From the NCBI GenBank assembly GCA_002300355.1, contig NSGV01000002.1, forward strand, positions 1,302,001 through 1,366,000: a stretch of DNA of 64,000 nt, in the 5' to 3' direction. A program made the position numbers and the translations under genes. The stretch is from Streptomyces sp. TLI_235. GTDB taxonomy: Bacteria > Actinomycetota > Actinomycetes > Streptomycetales > Streptomycetaceae. Each line of letters begins with the position of its first letter. Position 1 is the first letter of the stretch. Shown here piece by piece: positions 7,198 through 16,090 of this stretch. Below the pieces are notes generated by a model. It did not search any database and was not told the origin of the DNA. It saw only the letters and a program-made list of their open reading frames with translations.

Positions 7198-7983
7198 CTA
7201 CTCCTCGCCGAGGGTGTGGCCGGGGCCGATCACCGAGAAGTGGCCGCCCTCGGTGTCCCGCAGCCGGGCCGTCCGCCCGTACGGGGTGTCCCCCGCGGGA
7301 TCGGCGACGCTGCCGCCCAGCTCGACCGCCCGCAGGACGGCCGCGTCGGTGTCGGCCACGGAGAAGAACACCTCCCAGTGCGGGGCCTGGCCCCGCGCCG
7401 ACCGCAGCGCGGCCACATTGCGGCCCTCCGCGCGGAGCACCACCCGCTCGTGCTCGTAGCGGACCTCGAAGTGCTCCTTGTCCCGGGTGTCCCAGCGGAA
7501 CACCTCCCCGTAGAAGAGCGCGGCGGCGAACGGGTCCGGGGAGCGCAGCTCGATCCAGACCGGCGCGCCCGGCTCCTTCATCCAGGTCTCGACCCCGGGC
7601 TCGCCCTCCCAGATGCCGAACACGGCGCCCAGCGGGTCGGCGGCCAGCGCCACCCGGCCGGCGTCGAAGGCGAGCGGGCCGACCGCGAGGGTGCCGCCGC
7701 GCTCCCGGACGCCCTCGGCGGCGCGGTCGGCGCTCTCGATCCCGAAGTACGTCGTCCAGGCCACCGGCGGCTGCCAGTCGCCCGCCATCACACCGAGCCC
7801 GGCCACCTCGACCCCGTCGACGACCGCCCACAGGTACTCGCCCCAGCGGTCCGGGCCGGGCTCGAAGGTCCATCCGAGCAGCGGGCCGTAGAAGGCCTTC
7901 GCGACACCGAGGTCCCGGGCCATCAGGCTGACCCAGCACGGCACCGCCGGCACGCACCGCACCCTGGCCCTCTGCTCACCCAT
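7198..7983 (-). CDS. VOC family protein with two glyoxalase-like domains
   Basis: A 261-residue protein made of two betaalpha-betabetabeta modules: the first (about 10-125) starts PCWVSLMARDLGVAKAFYGPLLGW and the second (about 137-255) starts PVWIELRSPDPFAAALFYGEVFRW. The repeated AxxFYGxxxxW pattern is diagnostic of two-domain streptomycete glyoxalase/bleomycin-resistance proteins. Metal ligands are not obvious. AAGGAG lies nine bases upstream of the ATG. It converges on the iron-boxed DUF2470 gene and shows no operon partner. A hydrolytic, dioxygenase or sequestering role is possible; the substrate is unknown. Confidence 0.88.
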   Translation of the reverse strand: MGEQRARVRCVPAVPCWVSLMARDLGVAKAFYGPLLGWTFEPGPDRWGEYLWAVVDGVEVAGLGVMAGDWQPPVAWTTYFGIESADRAAEGVRERGGTLAVGPLAFDAGRVALAADPLGAVFGIWEGEPGVETWMKEPGAPVWIELRSPDPFAAALFYGEVFRWDTRDKEHFEVRYEHERVVLRAEGRNVAALRSARGQAPHWEVFFSVADTDAAVLRAVELGGSVADPAGDTPYGRTARLRDTEGGHFSVIGPGHTLGEE

Positions 7984-8209
7984 GCGGGCTTCTCCTTCCG
8001 GTTCGTGGCCCTGCTCAGCCTAGGGCGTGTCCGGTCGCTCGCGTCGGATCAGCGCGCAAGTCCCGCCGGGTGCCTGCCGCCGCACCGGGTCCGCGCGGGT
8101 CGGCTGCGGCGCGCACGGGGTGTCGGCGGCGCGGTCGCGGCGGCGGGCGGGCATGCTCCCTGGTGGCGGGCCCGGCCGGCGGGCGCAGGAGTCGAGCGAG
8201 GGAGTGGGC

Positions 8210-9421
8210 ATGGAGCAGCCGTACGTCGTCGTCGGAGCGAGCCTGGCCGGGGCCAAGGCCGTCGAGGCGCTGCGCGCCGAGGGGTACCGGGGGCCGGTCG
8301 AGCTGATCGGCGAGGAACCGGACCTGCCGTACGAGCGGCCGCCGCTATCCAAGGGCTACCTGCAGGGCAAGACGCCGCGCGCCGACTTCGAGGTGCACCC
8401 GGCCTCCTGGTACCGCGAGAACGACGTCGCGCTGCGGCTGGGCACGGCGGTCACCGCGATCGACCCCGACGGGCACACGGTGAGCCTGGCGGACGGCGGC
8501 CGGCTGGGCTTCGCCAAGCTGCTGCTGGCCACCGGCGCCTCGCCGCGGCGGCTGCCGGTGCCCGGCGCCGACCGGCCCGAGGTGCTGACGCTGCGCCGGG
8601 TCGGCGACAGCGAGCGGATCCGGGCCCGGCTGACGCCGGGGGCGCGGATCGCCGTGGTCGGCGCGGGCTGGATCGGCCTGGAGACCGCCGCCGCGGCCCG
8701 GCTGGCCGGCGCCGAGGTGACGGTGCTGGAGGTCGCCGAGCTGCCGCTGCTGCGGGTGCTCGGCCGGGAGGTCGCCCAGGTCTTCGCGGACCTGCACCGG
8801 GCGAAGGGCGTGGACCTGCGGTTCGGCGTGCAGGTCGCCGCGGTCGAGGACGGCGGGGTGCGGCTGGGCGACGGCTCACTGGTACCGGCCGACACGGTGG
8901 TCGTCGGCGTCGGCATCTCCCCCGACACGCAGCTCGCCGAGGCCGCCGGGCTGGACGTGGACAACGGGGTGCGCACCGACCGGCACCTGCGCACCTCGCA
9001 TCCGGACGTCTTCGCCGCGGGCGACGTGGCCAACGCCTTCCACCCGCTGTTCGGGAAGCCGATCCGGGTCGAGCACTGGGCGAACGCGCTCAACCAGCCG
9101 GCCGTGGCGGCGAAGTCGATGCTGGGTCGGGAGGCGGTGTACGACCGGGTGCCGTACTTCTTCACCGACCAGTACGACCTGGGGATGGAGTACACCGGCT
9201 ACGTGGAGCCGGGAGGCTACGACCGGGTGGTGTTCCGCGGGGACGTGCCGGGGCGGGAGTTCATCGCCTTCTGGACGTCCGGCGGGCGGGTGCTCGCCGG
9301 GATGAACGTGAACGTGTGGGACGTGGTCGACCCGATCCGCGAACTGGTGCGCTCCGGGCGGCCGGTGGACGAGAGCCGGCTCGCCGACCCGGACGTGCCG
9401 CTGGCCGAACTCACGGGCTGA
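8210..9421 (+). CDS. NAD(P)/FAD-dependent ferredoxin (rubredoxin-type) reductase
   Basis: A 403-residue flavoprotein reductase. It has the FAD dinucleotide motif VVVGASLAGAKAVEALRAEG at the N-terminus, the family block DLPYERPPLSKGYL at 43-56, a second NAD motif VVGAGWIGLETAAAA in the middle, and VFAAGDVANAFHP, the FAD-contacting GD motif. The last 80 residues match the Reductase_C domain. There is no redox disulfide, so it belongs with ferredoxin reductases feeding electrons to P450s or Rieske enzymes, not with thioredoxin reductases. No ferredoxin or P450 gene is adjacent, so the partner is elsewhere. I chose the ATG at 8210, preceded by GAGCGAGGGAG. Confidence 0.9.
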   Translation: MEQPYVVVGASLAGAKAVEALRAEGYRGPVELIGEEPDLPYERPPLSKGYLQGKTPRADFEVHPASWYRENDVALRLGTAVTAIDPDGHTVSLADGGRLGFAKLLLATGASPRRLPVPGADRPEVLTLRRVGDSERIRARLTPGARIAVVGAGWIGLETAAAARLAGAEVTVLEVAELPLLRVLGREVAQVFADLHRAKGVDLRFGVQVAAVEDGGVRLGDGSLVPADTVVVGVGISPDTQLAEAAGLDVDNGVRTDRHLRTSHPDVFAAGDVANAFHPLFGKPIRVEHWANALNQPAVAAKSMLGREAVYDRVPYFFTDQYDLGMEYTGYVEPGGYDRVVFRGDVPGREFIAFWTSGGRVLAGMNVNVWDVVDPIRELVRSGRPVDESRLADPDVPLAELTG

Positions 9422-9494
9422 CCGCGGCCGGCCCCTGATCGTCGGTGGCATGACCTAGGGTCGGGGCGGACACCGTCGCCGGGGAGGGACCGCC

Positions 9495-10772
9495 ATGCCG
9501 CACCGAGGACTGCTGCCGCCCGCGGGCCCGGCCCGCGGGCTGGCCGGCGCCCAGCTGACCAACGCGCTCGGCGACGGCGCCTTCCTGGTGACCTCGGCGC
9601 TGTACTTCACCCGGGTGGTCGGCCTGTCGGCCTCGCAGATCGGCGTCGGCCTGACCCTCGGCTGGGCGGCCGGCGCCCTGGCCGGTGTGCCGCTCGGCCA
9701 CCTCGCCGACCGGCGCGGGCCGCGCGGGGTCGCGGCGCTGCTGGCGGTGGCCACCGCGGCCGCGGTCGGGGTCTTCCTGCTGGCCGGGTCCTTCCCGGTG
9801 TTCGTGGTGGGCGCCCTGCTGTACGGCTGCGCGCAGAGCGGGCTGGGGGCGGCCCGGCAGGCGCTGCTGGCCGGCCTGGTGGAGCCGGGCCGGCGCACCG
9901 AGGTGCGGGCCTACCTGCAGTCCACCGTCAACGCGGGCCTCGCCGTCGGCGCGGCGACCGGCGGTGCGGCGCTGCACCTGGACACGCCCGCGGCGTACCG
10001 GGTGGTGCTGGGGCTGGACGTCCTGTGCTTCCTCGCCGCGGCGGTGCTGCTCGCCCGGCTGCCCGCGGTGCCGCCCACGGCGGCGGTGCCGGGCGAGCCC
10101 CGGCTGGCGGTGCTGCGCGACCGGCCGTACGCGCTGGTGGCGCTGCTGAACACGGTGATGCTGCTGTACATGCCGCTGCTGTCGCTGATCGTGCCGCTGT
10201 GGATCGTCGAGCGGACGGCCGCGCCGGACTGGCTGACCGCGGCGCTGCTGGTGCTGAACACGCTGACGGTGGTGGTCTGCCAGGTACGGGTGGCCCGGCG
10301 GGTGGACGGGCTCGCCACCGCGGCGCGCTACGTCCGGTGGGCCGGGGTGCTGCTGCTGGCCTGCTGCGCGGCCTTCGCGCTCTCGTCCTCCGGCGGTTCG
10401 GCCCGGTCGGCGGCGGCGGTGCTGCTGGTCGCGGCGGCGCTGCAGGTAGCCGGGGAGATGATGCTCGCCGCGGGCTCCTGGGAGATCGGCTTCGGGCTGG
10501 CCCCGGCCGACCGGCAGGGGCAGTACCAGGGCTTCTTCGGTTCGGGGGTGGCGGTGGCCCGCATGGTCGGCCCGGTGCTGCTCACCTCGCTGGTGCTCGG
10601 CGGCGGGACGGTCGGCTGGCTGGTGCTGGGCGGGATGTTCGCGCTGGCGGGGGCGGCGACGGCGCCCGCGGTGCGCCTCGCCGAGCGCTCCCGGGCGGCG
10701 GCCGTGCCGGCCGGGAGCGGCGACGTGGTGCCCGGGGCGGACGCCGAGCCGGCGGTCGGGGCCGCAGGGTAG
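9495..10772 (+). CDS. MFS transporter
   Basis: A 425-residue integral membrane protein with about 12 hydrophobic helices. Between helices 2 and 3 it has GHLADRRGPRGVAALL, the RxGR-type loop motif A of the major facilitator superfamily, and a second cluster, EPGRRTEVRAYLQSTVNAGLAVG, typical of drug-exporter-like members. Translation starts at ATG 9495 behind GGGGAGGGACC. It stands alone between the ferredoxin reductase and the convergent DUF1876 gene. Substrate and direction cannot be determined; multidrug or metabolite efflux is the family default. Confidence 0.88.
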   Translation: MPHRGLLPPAGPARGLAGAQLTNALGDGAFLVTSALYFTRVVGLSASQIGVGLTLGWAAGALAGVPLGHLADRRGPRGVAALLAVATAAAVGVFLLAGSFPVFVVGALLYGCAQSGLGAARQALLAGLVEPGRRTEVRAYLQSTVNAGLAVGAATGGAALHLDTPAAYRVVLGLDVLCFLAAAVLLARLPAVPPTAAVPGEPRLAVLRDRPYALVALLNTVMLLYMPLLSLIVPLWIVERTAAPDWLTAALLVLNTLTVVVCQVRVARRVDGLATAARYVRWAGVLLLACCAAFALSSSGGSARSAAAVLLVAAALQVAGEMMLAAGSWEIGFGLAPADRQGQYQGFFGSGVAVARMVGPVLLTSLVLGGGTVGWLVLGGMFALAGAATAPAVRLAERSRAAAVPAGSGDVVPGADAEPAVGAAG

Positions 10773-10791
10773 GCGCCGACCGGGCGGCGGG

Positions 10792-11064
10792 TTACATCAG
10801 CGGGTGGTCGGGGGCCTTGGCGCTCTGCTTGAGCTCGCCGTGAGCCTTGGTCAGCAGCTGCATCGCGAGGTCGTTGAGCGCGCGCGCCCCGGCGACCTCC
10901 TCGCCCACCCTGGGCTGCGGGCTGTCGGCGTGGTGCCGGGTGCTGAAGCCGTGCGAGCGGATCTCGCTGCCGTCCGAGAGACGGACGAGCGCGACCGCCT
11001 TCGTCCGGTCGCCCTCCTCCTGGAACTCCAACTCGATGTGCCATCCGACGAGTGTGTGCATCAT
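10792..11064 (-). CDS. DUF1876 domain protein (dsRBD-like fold)
   Basis: A 90-residue protein beginning MMHTLVGWHIELEFQEEGDRT, with ARVGEE-type and NDLAMQLL helix motifs in the second half. This matches DUF1876, a small beta-beta-beta-alpha fold family confined to actinobacteria and usually present in several copies per streptomycete genome. A second member lies at 63094-63357 in this window. A weak GGAGG-like site precedes the start at 11064. Molecular role unknown. Confidence 0.85.
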   Translation of the reverse strand: MMHTLVGWHIELEFQEEGDRTKAVALVRLSDGSEIRSHGFSTRHHADSPQPRVGEEVAGARALNDLAMQLLTKAHGELKQSAKAPDHPLM

Positions 11065-11138
11065 GGCGGCCACCTCCTGGGTTTCCCCTCCAGCGTGCGC
11101 CGCGCGCCGGAGGGCCGCCAACTTGGGCCGCCTGCGCC

Positions 11139-11300
11139 TCACCGGGCGGGCGGGGCCGGGTGACCGGCGGCCGGGTCGGGCCGCTCGCAGTCCTCCCGTC
11201 CGGTGTCGTCGTGCACGACCTTGACCGGGCGCTGCGGGCCTCCGGGGACGACGCGCTGCGGGCGGCCGCAACGCGGGCAGAGCAGGGCTACAGGTGACAT
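11139..11300 (-). CDS. Small putative zinc-ribbon protein
   Basis: A possible 53-residue protein from the ATG at 11300: MSPVALLCPRCGRPQRVVPG, followed about 20 residues later by HDDTGREDC. One CxxC plus a His/Cys pair could form a small zinc site. The ribosome site is weak and the C-terminal tail is Pro/Ala-rich, so this may not be a real gene. It would be oriented with the DUF1876 gene and start 236 bases upstream of it. Confidence 0.35.
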   Translation of the reverse strand: MSPVALLCPRCGRPQRVVPGGPQRPVKVVHDDTGREDCERPDPAAGHPAPPAR

Positions 11301-11467
11301 GGCGGCGTCCGCGTCCGGCGTCCGGCGGTCCGGGCCGGGCACGGCCTCCTTCCGATCCCAGTGTGCGCCCGGCCGTGCCCCGGATCGCCTCGAACGCGCA
11401 TTGAACGCGTTCAGTTGCGGCCCGTAGAATCGGCACCGAACCGCCGCCCCTGCGCCCCGGAGACCCG

Positions 11468-11992
11468 ATGACCCTCACCTACCCGGAGGTCGGCGCCACC
11501 GCCGGCCCCGGCCCGCTGCCGGCCGGCTACCACCACCTGCGCCACCGCACCGCGGTCGGCCGCGGGGCCGCGGACTTCGCCTTCGCCGGCAGTGCCGTCA
11601 CGGGCTGGCTGATGCACCGCGCGGCCGGGGTCCGGATCACCGCCGACGGGCCGCGGGCCCTGCCCGGCACCCGGGTGACCTGCCGGATCGGCCTCGGACC
11701 ACTGGCGCTGACCGCCCCCTGCGAGGTCGTGCTGGCCGTCGACGAGCCGCGGCGGGCGGGCTTCGCCTACGGCACCCTGCCCGGCCACCCCGAGTGCGGC
11801 GAGGAGTCCTTCCTGGTCGAACTCGGCGGCGACGGCACGGTCTGGTTCACCGTCACCGCCTTCAGCCGCCCCGGCCGCCGCCTCACCCGCCTCGCCGGCC
11901 CGCTGGTCCCGCTCTTCCAGCGCCTCTACGCCCTGCACTGCGGCCGCACCCTGCGCCGGCTCACCGCCCGCCGCACCGCGCCCCACCGCTGA
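11468..11992 (+). CDS. DUF1990 family protein
   Basis: A 174-residue protein that reads as a complete DUF1990 member: TYPEVGATA near the start, GYHHLRHRTAVGRG, then GTLPGHPECGEESFLVEL and the closing PLVPLFQRLYALHCGRTLRRL. The family is START/SRPBCC-like, widespread in actinobacteria and plants, and of unknown function. The ATG at 11468 follows CGGAGACCCG. It stands just upstream of a FAD monooxygenase on the same strand, with a gap of about 77 bases. Co-transcription is possible but not shown. Confidence 0.88.
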   Translation: MTLTYPEVGATAGPGPLPAGYHHLRHRTAVGRGAADFAFAGSAVTGWLMHRAAGVRITADGPRALPGTRVTCRIGLGPLALTAPCEVVLAVDEPRRAGFAYGTLPGHPECGEESFLVELGGDGTVWFTVTAFSRPGRRLTRLAGPLVPLFQRLYALHCGRTLRRLTARRTAPHR

Positions 11993-12069
11993 CGGCCCGC
12001 GGGTGGCAGCCCGCGGCGGGCGGTGCGCACGCTGGTGGGCGGGGCGCGCCGCGCCGGATGGGAGCGATC

Positions 12070-13695
12070 ATGGTGGACACGGACGTACTGGTGGTCGGGG
12101 CCGGGCCGGTGGGACTGACCGCCGCGGCCGAGCTGAGGCGGCACGGCGCAGAGTGCCGGATCGTCGACCGGCTGGCCGCGCCGCACGGCTACGCCAAGGC
12201 CGTCGGCGTGCAGCCCCGGACACTGGAGATCTGGGACACCATGGGCCTGGCCCGGCAGGCGCTCGCCGCGGCGCTGCCGATGCGCGGCCAGCTGAGCTGG
12301 ATCGACGGCGAGCAGAAGCCGCCGATCGAGCTGCGGCTGCCGCCCGAGGTCCCGTACGGCTTCGCCGTGCTGCCGCAGTACGCCACCGAGCAGCTGCTCG
12401 ACGAGCACCTGCGGAGCTTCGGCACCCGGGTGGAGCGCGGCCTCGAGCTGGTCTCCTTCCGGCAGGACGCCGACGGCGTGGACGCCGTGCTGCGGACTCC
12501 CGGGGGGACGGAGGACGTCCGCTGCCGGTACCTGGTGGGCTGCGACGGCGCGCACAGCCTGGTGCGCAAGGGGCTCGGACTGGACTTCGGCGGCGGCGCC
12601 TTCACCGAGTCGTACATGCTCGGCGACGTCGAGCTCGACTGGGACATGCCCGCCGGGTACGGGGTGCGGGTGGTACGGCACGCGCCGGACGGCGGGCCCG
12701 ACGACCTGCTGGTCGCCATCCCGCTGCCCGGGCAGGGCCGCTACCGGCTCTCCATGGTCGCCGACCCCGAGCTGGTCGAGCGGGCGAGCGGCCCCGACGG
12801 GGTCGAGCACGGCCTCGACGCCGGCGGCCTCCCGGAGCTGCGGCACCTGCAGGCCGTGGTGGACCGGCTCTCGCCGCAGCCGGCGACCGTCTCCGCGCTG
12901 CGCTGGTCGTCCGTCTTCCGGATCAGCCACCGGCTGGTCGAGCGGTACCGCGAGGGCCGCGCCTTCCTCGCCGGGGACGCCGCCCACATCCACCCGCCGA
13001 CCGGCGGCCAGGGCATGAACACCGGCGTCCAGGACGCCTACAACCTGGCCTGGAAACTCGCCCTGGTGCTCCGCGGCGCCGCCGGGGACGAGCTGCTCGA
13101 CAGCTACGACGCGGAGCGCCGTCCGATCGGCGAGGAGGTCGTCGGGCGTACCGTCCGGCACGCCCGGCAGGGGGTCGGCACCGACGGCGGCACCGTGGAG
13201 AGCGTGCTGCTGCGCGAGGCGCAGCTGCTCGTCGGCTACCCCGACAGCCCGCTGATCGGCCCCGACGGCGCGGACGCCGACGAGGACCTCCCCGTCCGTC
13301 CCGGCGACCGGGCGCCCGACTGCGGCGGCCTCGCCCAGCCGCTCGCCGCCTTCCCGCGGCGGCTGTTCGACCTGATCCGCGGACCGCACCACACCCTGCT
13401 GCTGCACGCCGGGCCCAAGGTGCCGGCCGGGCTGCTGGCCGTCTGCGCGGACGCCGCGCGCGACGCGGCCGGCGGCGAGCTCGACGTCTACGCGGTGCTC
13501 ACCCCCGGCACCGACCCGGACGGGCTGCTGCTGCCCACCGTCGGCGACGAGCGGGGGGAGTTCGGCCGGGCGTACGGGGCCCGCGACTCGGAGGCCCTGC
13601 TGATCCGCCCGGACGGCTACCTCGGCGGCCGGGTCCACCCGCTCGACCCGGACGGGCTCACCGCGCTGCTGCGCCGCACGTTCGTCCCGTCCTGA
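12070..13695 (+). CDS. FAD-dependent aromatic monooxygenase
   Basis: A 541-residue class A flavin hydroxylase. The three family motifs are clear: VLVVGAGPVGLTAAAEL (GxGxxG), YLVGCDGAHSLVRKGLG (DG motif) and AFLAGDAAHIHPPTGGQGMN (GD motif). The last 130 residues form the thioredoxin-like domain found in the polyketide and phenol hydroxylases of this group. I prefer the ATG at 12070 because GGGAG stands five bases upstream; an in-frame ATG at 12058 adds four residues. It probably inserts oxygen into a phenolic or polycyclic aromatic compound using NAD(P)H. No polyketide synthase lies nearby, so antibiotic biosynthesis is not indicated. Confidence 0.92.
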   Translation: MVDTDVLVVGAGPVGLTAAAELRRHGAECRIVDRLAAPHGYAKAVGVQPRTLEIWDTMGLARQALAAALPMRGQLSWIDGEQKPPIELRLPPEVPYGFAVLPQYATEQLLDEHLRSFGTRVERGLELVSFRQDADGVDAVLRTPGGTEDVRCRYLVGCDGAHSLVRKGLGLDFGGGAFTESYMLGDVELDWDMPAGYGVRVVRHAPDGGPDDLLVAIPLPGQGRYRLSMVADPELVERASGPDGVEHGLDAGGLPELRHLQAVVDRLSPQPATVSALRWSSVFRISHRLVERYREGRAFLAGDAAHIHPPTGGQGMNTGVQDAYNLAWKLALVLRGAAGDELLDSYDAERRPIGEEVVGRTVRHARQGVGTDGGTVESVLLREAQLLVGYPDSPLIGPDGADADEDLPVRPGDRAPDCGGLAQPLAAFPRRLFDLIRGPHHTLLLHAGPKVPAGLLAVCADAARDAAGGELDVYAVLTPGTDPDGLLLPTVGDERGEFGRAYGARDSEALLIRPDGYLGGRVHPLDPDGLTALLRRTFVPS

Positions 13696-13702
13696 GCGCG
13701 GG

Positions 13703-13742
13703 CCCGCCCCGGCCGGGTGGGCGCGGTGCCGGTCGGGGCGGG
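13703..13742. terminator. Hairpin terminator between convergent genes
   Basis: Fourteen-base arms (13703-13716 and 13729-13742), with a single G-T wobble, enclose a 12-base loop between the monooxygenase stop and the anti-sigma stop. Its placement suits termination from both sides. Confidence 0.6.
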
Positions 13743-13771
13743 GTCGGTGGCTGCCGGGTGCGCCCCGCGGT

Positions 13772-14449
13772 TCAGGCGGTCTTCGCGGGAACGGATACCA
13801 GCAGTTGGTCGCCGTCGAGCGTGCGGACCTCGAAGTGGTCGATGTCCCCGGGTGCGAGCGCGGCGCCGCCGGAGGTCTGCAGGGCCTCGCTGCCGTAGCC
13901 GGTCGGCGGCACGGACCAGGTGGTGACGGTCTGGCGATCGCCGGTGCGGGAGACCGCGACCAGGTCGCAGTCCTTCGGCCCGCTCACGTTGGACAGCGCC
14001 AGGCTGATGCTGCTGCCCCACTTCTTCGGCTCGACGCCGACGTGGGCCGAGACCCCGGTGGCCGGGTCGGTCGCGGCGAACTGGGCGGTCGCGGCGGGCG
14101 GCGGGGTGTGGCTGTCACCGCCGGTCGCGGCCAGGGTGGCCAGCGGGCCGCCGACCACCAGCACCGCCGCGGCGGCGACCAGCGCCAGTCGGCGCACGCG
14201 GTTGCGCCGCCGGCTCGCGGAGACCTCGTCGACCAGCCGGTCCAGCAGCTGCGGCGAAGGCTGGGTCGCGACCGGCCCGGCCTCCGCGAGTTCGGCCAGC
14301 AGGGGTGCGACACCGGAGAGTTCGTCGATCTCGGCGGCGCAGACCGCGCAGCCGGCCAGGTGCTGCTCGAAGCGTTCGAGGTCCTCCGGGTCCAGGACGC
14401 CGAGGATGTACGCGCCGACGTCGACGTGCTGCCCGTGGTGCGACGTCAC
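13772..14449 (-). CDS. RskA-type membrane anti-sigma factor with zinc finger
   Basis: A 225-residue protein. The N-terminal cytoplasmic domain has the ZAS motif HLAGCAVC (His30, Cys34, Cys37) that clamps sigma factors, one transmembrane segment spans about 87-107, and the remaining 115 residues are extracytoplasmic, matching the RskA C-terminal domain. The GTG start at 14449 overlaps the sigma-factor stop, the classical coupling of a sigma/anti-sigma pair. It should hold the upstream ECF sigma factor inactive until proteolysis or a redox signal releases it. Confidence 0.92.
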   Translation of the reverse strand: MTSHHGQHVDVGAYILGVLDPEDLERFEQHLAGCAVCAAEIDELSGVAPLLAELAEAGPVATQPSPQLLDRLVDEVSASRRRNRVRRLALVAAAAVLVVGGPLATLAATGGDSHTPPPAATAQFAATDPATGVSAHVGVEPKKWGSSISLALSNVSGPKDCDLVAVSRTGDRQTVTTWSVPPTGYGSEALQTSGGAALAPGDIDHFEVRTLDGDQLLVSVPAKTA

Positions 14450-15021
14450 GATGTCACTCCTCGTTCCTCCAGCGCGATCTTCAGGGCGCGCAGCCCGTAG
14501 AAGATGCGCGACCTGACCGTCCCCGCCGGGATGCCGAGCTCCGCGGCGGCCTCGTTGACGGTACGCCCTTTGAGATACGTCTCGACGATGACCTCGCGGT
14601 GCGCTTCGGTCAGGTCGTCGAGCGCGTCGGAGATGGTCATCAGCCGCAGTGCCTTCTCGAGTTCGTCCTCGGCGGGCAGCAGCTCCAGCGGCGCGGGGTC
14701 GACCTCGCGCGGCCGGGCCATGCTGCTGCGGTGGCCGTCGATCACGATCCGCCGGGCGACGGTGACCAGCCACGGGCGCAGCGACCCGGTCGCGGTCTCG
14801 TCCAGGCGGTGGATGTTGCGCCAGGCGCGAACCAGCGTCTCCTGCACCACGTCCTCGGCACGCTGCCGGTCGCCGCCGACCAGGCGCAGCACGAAGCCGA
14901 GCAGCGGGCCGGCGTGGTCGCGGTAGAGGGCGCGCATCAGCTCCTCGTCGGGCGCCGCGGCCGGGCCGCCGGACGGCGGGCCTCCCGCGTCCGCCCTCCG
15001 TCGGTACGGATGCTCGGTCAC
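14446..15021 (-). CDS. ECF RNA polymerase sigma factor
   Basis: A 191-residue ECF sigma factor. Region 2 spans about 30-98 (ALYRDHAGPLLGFVLRL, then DVVQETLVRAWRN, then RPWLVTVARRIVIDGHR). Region 4 spans about 132-182 (DLTEAHREVIVETYLKG, then NEAAAELGIPAGTVRSR). I selected the GTG at 15021 (MTEHPYRRR...), which has AAGGA eight bases upstream. The gene is coupled to the RskA-type anti-sigma gene downstream and reads in the same direction as the lipoprotein gene upstream of it, which may be a regulon member. The low-complexity DNA upstream gives no recognisable autoregulatory promoter. Confidence 0.93.
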   Translation of the reverse strand: MTEHPYRRRADAGGPPSGGPAAAPDEELMRALYRDHAGPLLGFVLRLVGGDRQRAEDVVQETLVRAWRNIHRLDETATGSLRPWLVTVARRIVIDGHRSSMARPREVDPAPLELLPAEDELEKALRLMTISDALDDLTEAHREVIVETYLKGRTVNEAAAELGIPAGTVRSRIFYGLRALKIALEERGVTS

Positions 15022-15341
15022 GGCGCCATCCTTGCGCACGCGCACCTCCAGGTCGAGACGTTGCCCGCGCCGGGATCGGAACAGGTTCGGGACGGGTTCG
15101 GGGCCGGAGTCGGTCCGAGGTCGCTTCAAGGGTCGGTTCGGGCGCCGGTCCGAGGGCCGGGTCGGGACCGGTTCACGGCTCGCGGCGGGTCCGGGCGGGT
15201 CGGCGTGCCCGGCTCGTCGGGCCCTCAAGTCGGGGGCGGATCCTGTCGATAACGGGATTGGGTGCGGCGCGGGCGCCCGCGCCGCACCCGACCCCGTCGC
15301 CGTCGGCCGGCCCGCTGCGGCGGGCGGCCGGCGGGGGTGGG
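15022..15341. other. Intergenic region between sigma gene and lipoprotein gene
   Basis: 320 bases without a convincing gene. The half near the sigma gene is a run of degenerate GGTTCGGG/GGTCGG-type repeats. The half near the lipoprotein gene holds the palindromic terminator listed separately. No conserved ECF promoter was recognised. Confidence 0.5.
15260..15289. terminator. Perfect palindrome, terminator of the lipoprotein gene
   Basis: A 30-bp perfect palindrome (arms 15260-15274 and 15275-15289, GGGTGCGGCGCGGGC and its complement) lies 53 bases past the lipoprotein stop. It should fold into a stable stem and separate lipoprotein transcription from the sigma operon. Confidence 0.65.
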
Positions 15342-15914
15342 TCAGTAGCCGCCGCCGGTGGACGGCGAGGCGGCCGCGGCCTTGGCGCCGGCCGGGGTGA
15401 CGGCCCACCAGGTGCCGCCGACGCCCTGGCCCTTGGTGTCACCGGGCTTGGTGTCCTGGGCGTAGCGGTACAGCGGCCAGCCGTTCAGGGTGAGCTGCTT
15501 GCTGCCGTCGGCGCGGGTGACGCTGGAGACGATCTTGGCGTCGACACCCTTGAGCTGCGGGTTGTCGCTCGCCGCGACCGGCGGCCAGAGGGTGGCGCAC
15601 TGGCCGTTGCAGTTCGAGACCGGCGGCTTGGCGGTGTCCTTGTCGAAGCGGTACAGCGTGTAGCCGTTGCCGTCGGTGACGATGGTGCCGAGCGTCGCGG
15701 AGGTGGCGGTCTGCAGCGCCGTACCGCCGCCGGCGGGCGTCGCCGCGGTCGAGGAGGGCGACGACGGGCTGCCGGGCGCGGCGGGCGCGCTCGACGCCGG
15801 GGCGTTGTTGCTGCCGCCCGAGTTGTAACTGCCGCCGGGGTCGCAGGCGGCGACCAGGGCGATCACGGCGGCGGCCGAGGCGGTGAGCAGGGCGGTACGG
15901 CGGAATTCGGGCAT
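15342..15914 (-). CDS. Secreted lipoprotein with two COG4315 (Lipoprotein_15) repeats
   Basis: A 190-residue lipoprotein. The signal peptide ends in the lipobox LVAAC with Cys24 as the acylation site, followed by a Ser/Gly/Pro-rich linker. Two copies of the secreted-repeat domain follow: GNGYTLYRFDKDT...CNGQCATLWPP and LTLNGWPLYRYAQDTKPGDTKGQGVGGTWW. The family sits on the outer membrane face in actinobacteria and is often encoded next to ECF sigma/anti-sigma pairs. Its function is unproven; redox or membrane-stress links have been suggested for relatives. It may share a regulon with the sigma factor encoded downstream. Confidence 0.9.
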   Translation of the reverse strand: MPEFRRTALLTASAAAVIALVAACDPGGSYNSGGSNNAPASSAPAAPGSPSSPSSTAATPAGGGTALQTATSATLGTIVTDGNGYTLYRFDKDTAKPPVSNCNGQCATLWPPVAASDNPQLKGVDAKIVSSVTRADGSKQLTLNGWPLYRYAQDTKPGDTKGQGVGGTWWAVTPAGAKAAAASPSTGGGY

Positions 15915-16090
15915 GGCTGTTCCCCCACGGTGCGTGTGTCGTGTGATTCGGGCGCCTTCCCCGCGCCCTCACCGTGGAATACGGGCGCCGCGGGGGATCG
16001 ACTCAACGCCGCGCGAATTTTTTTCGGAATACCTCGGCGCCGGGCCGGGTTGACGCCACCGGACCACTCCGGAAGGGCAGGTAGGACACC

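Noticed and set aside
12070..13695. An aromatic polyketide antibiotic cluster
   Set aside because: The monooxygenase is alone; there are no ketosynthase, acyl carrier or cyclase genes within the window.
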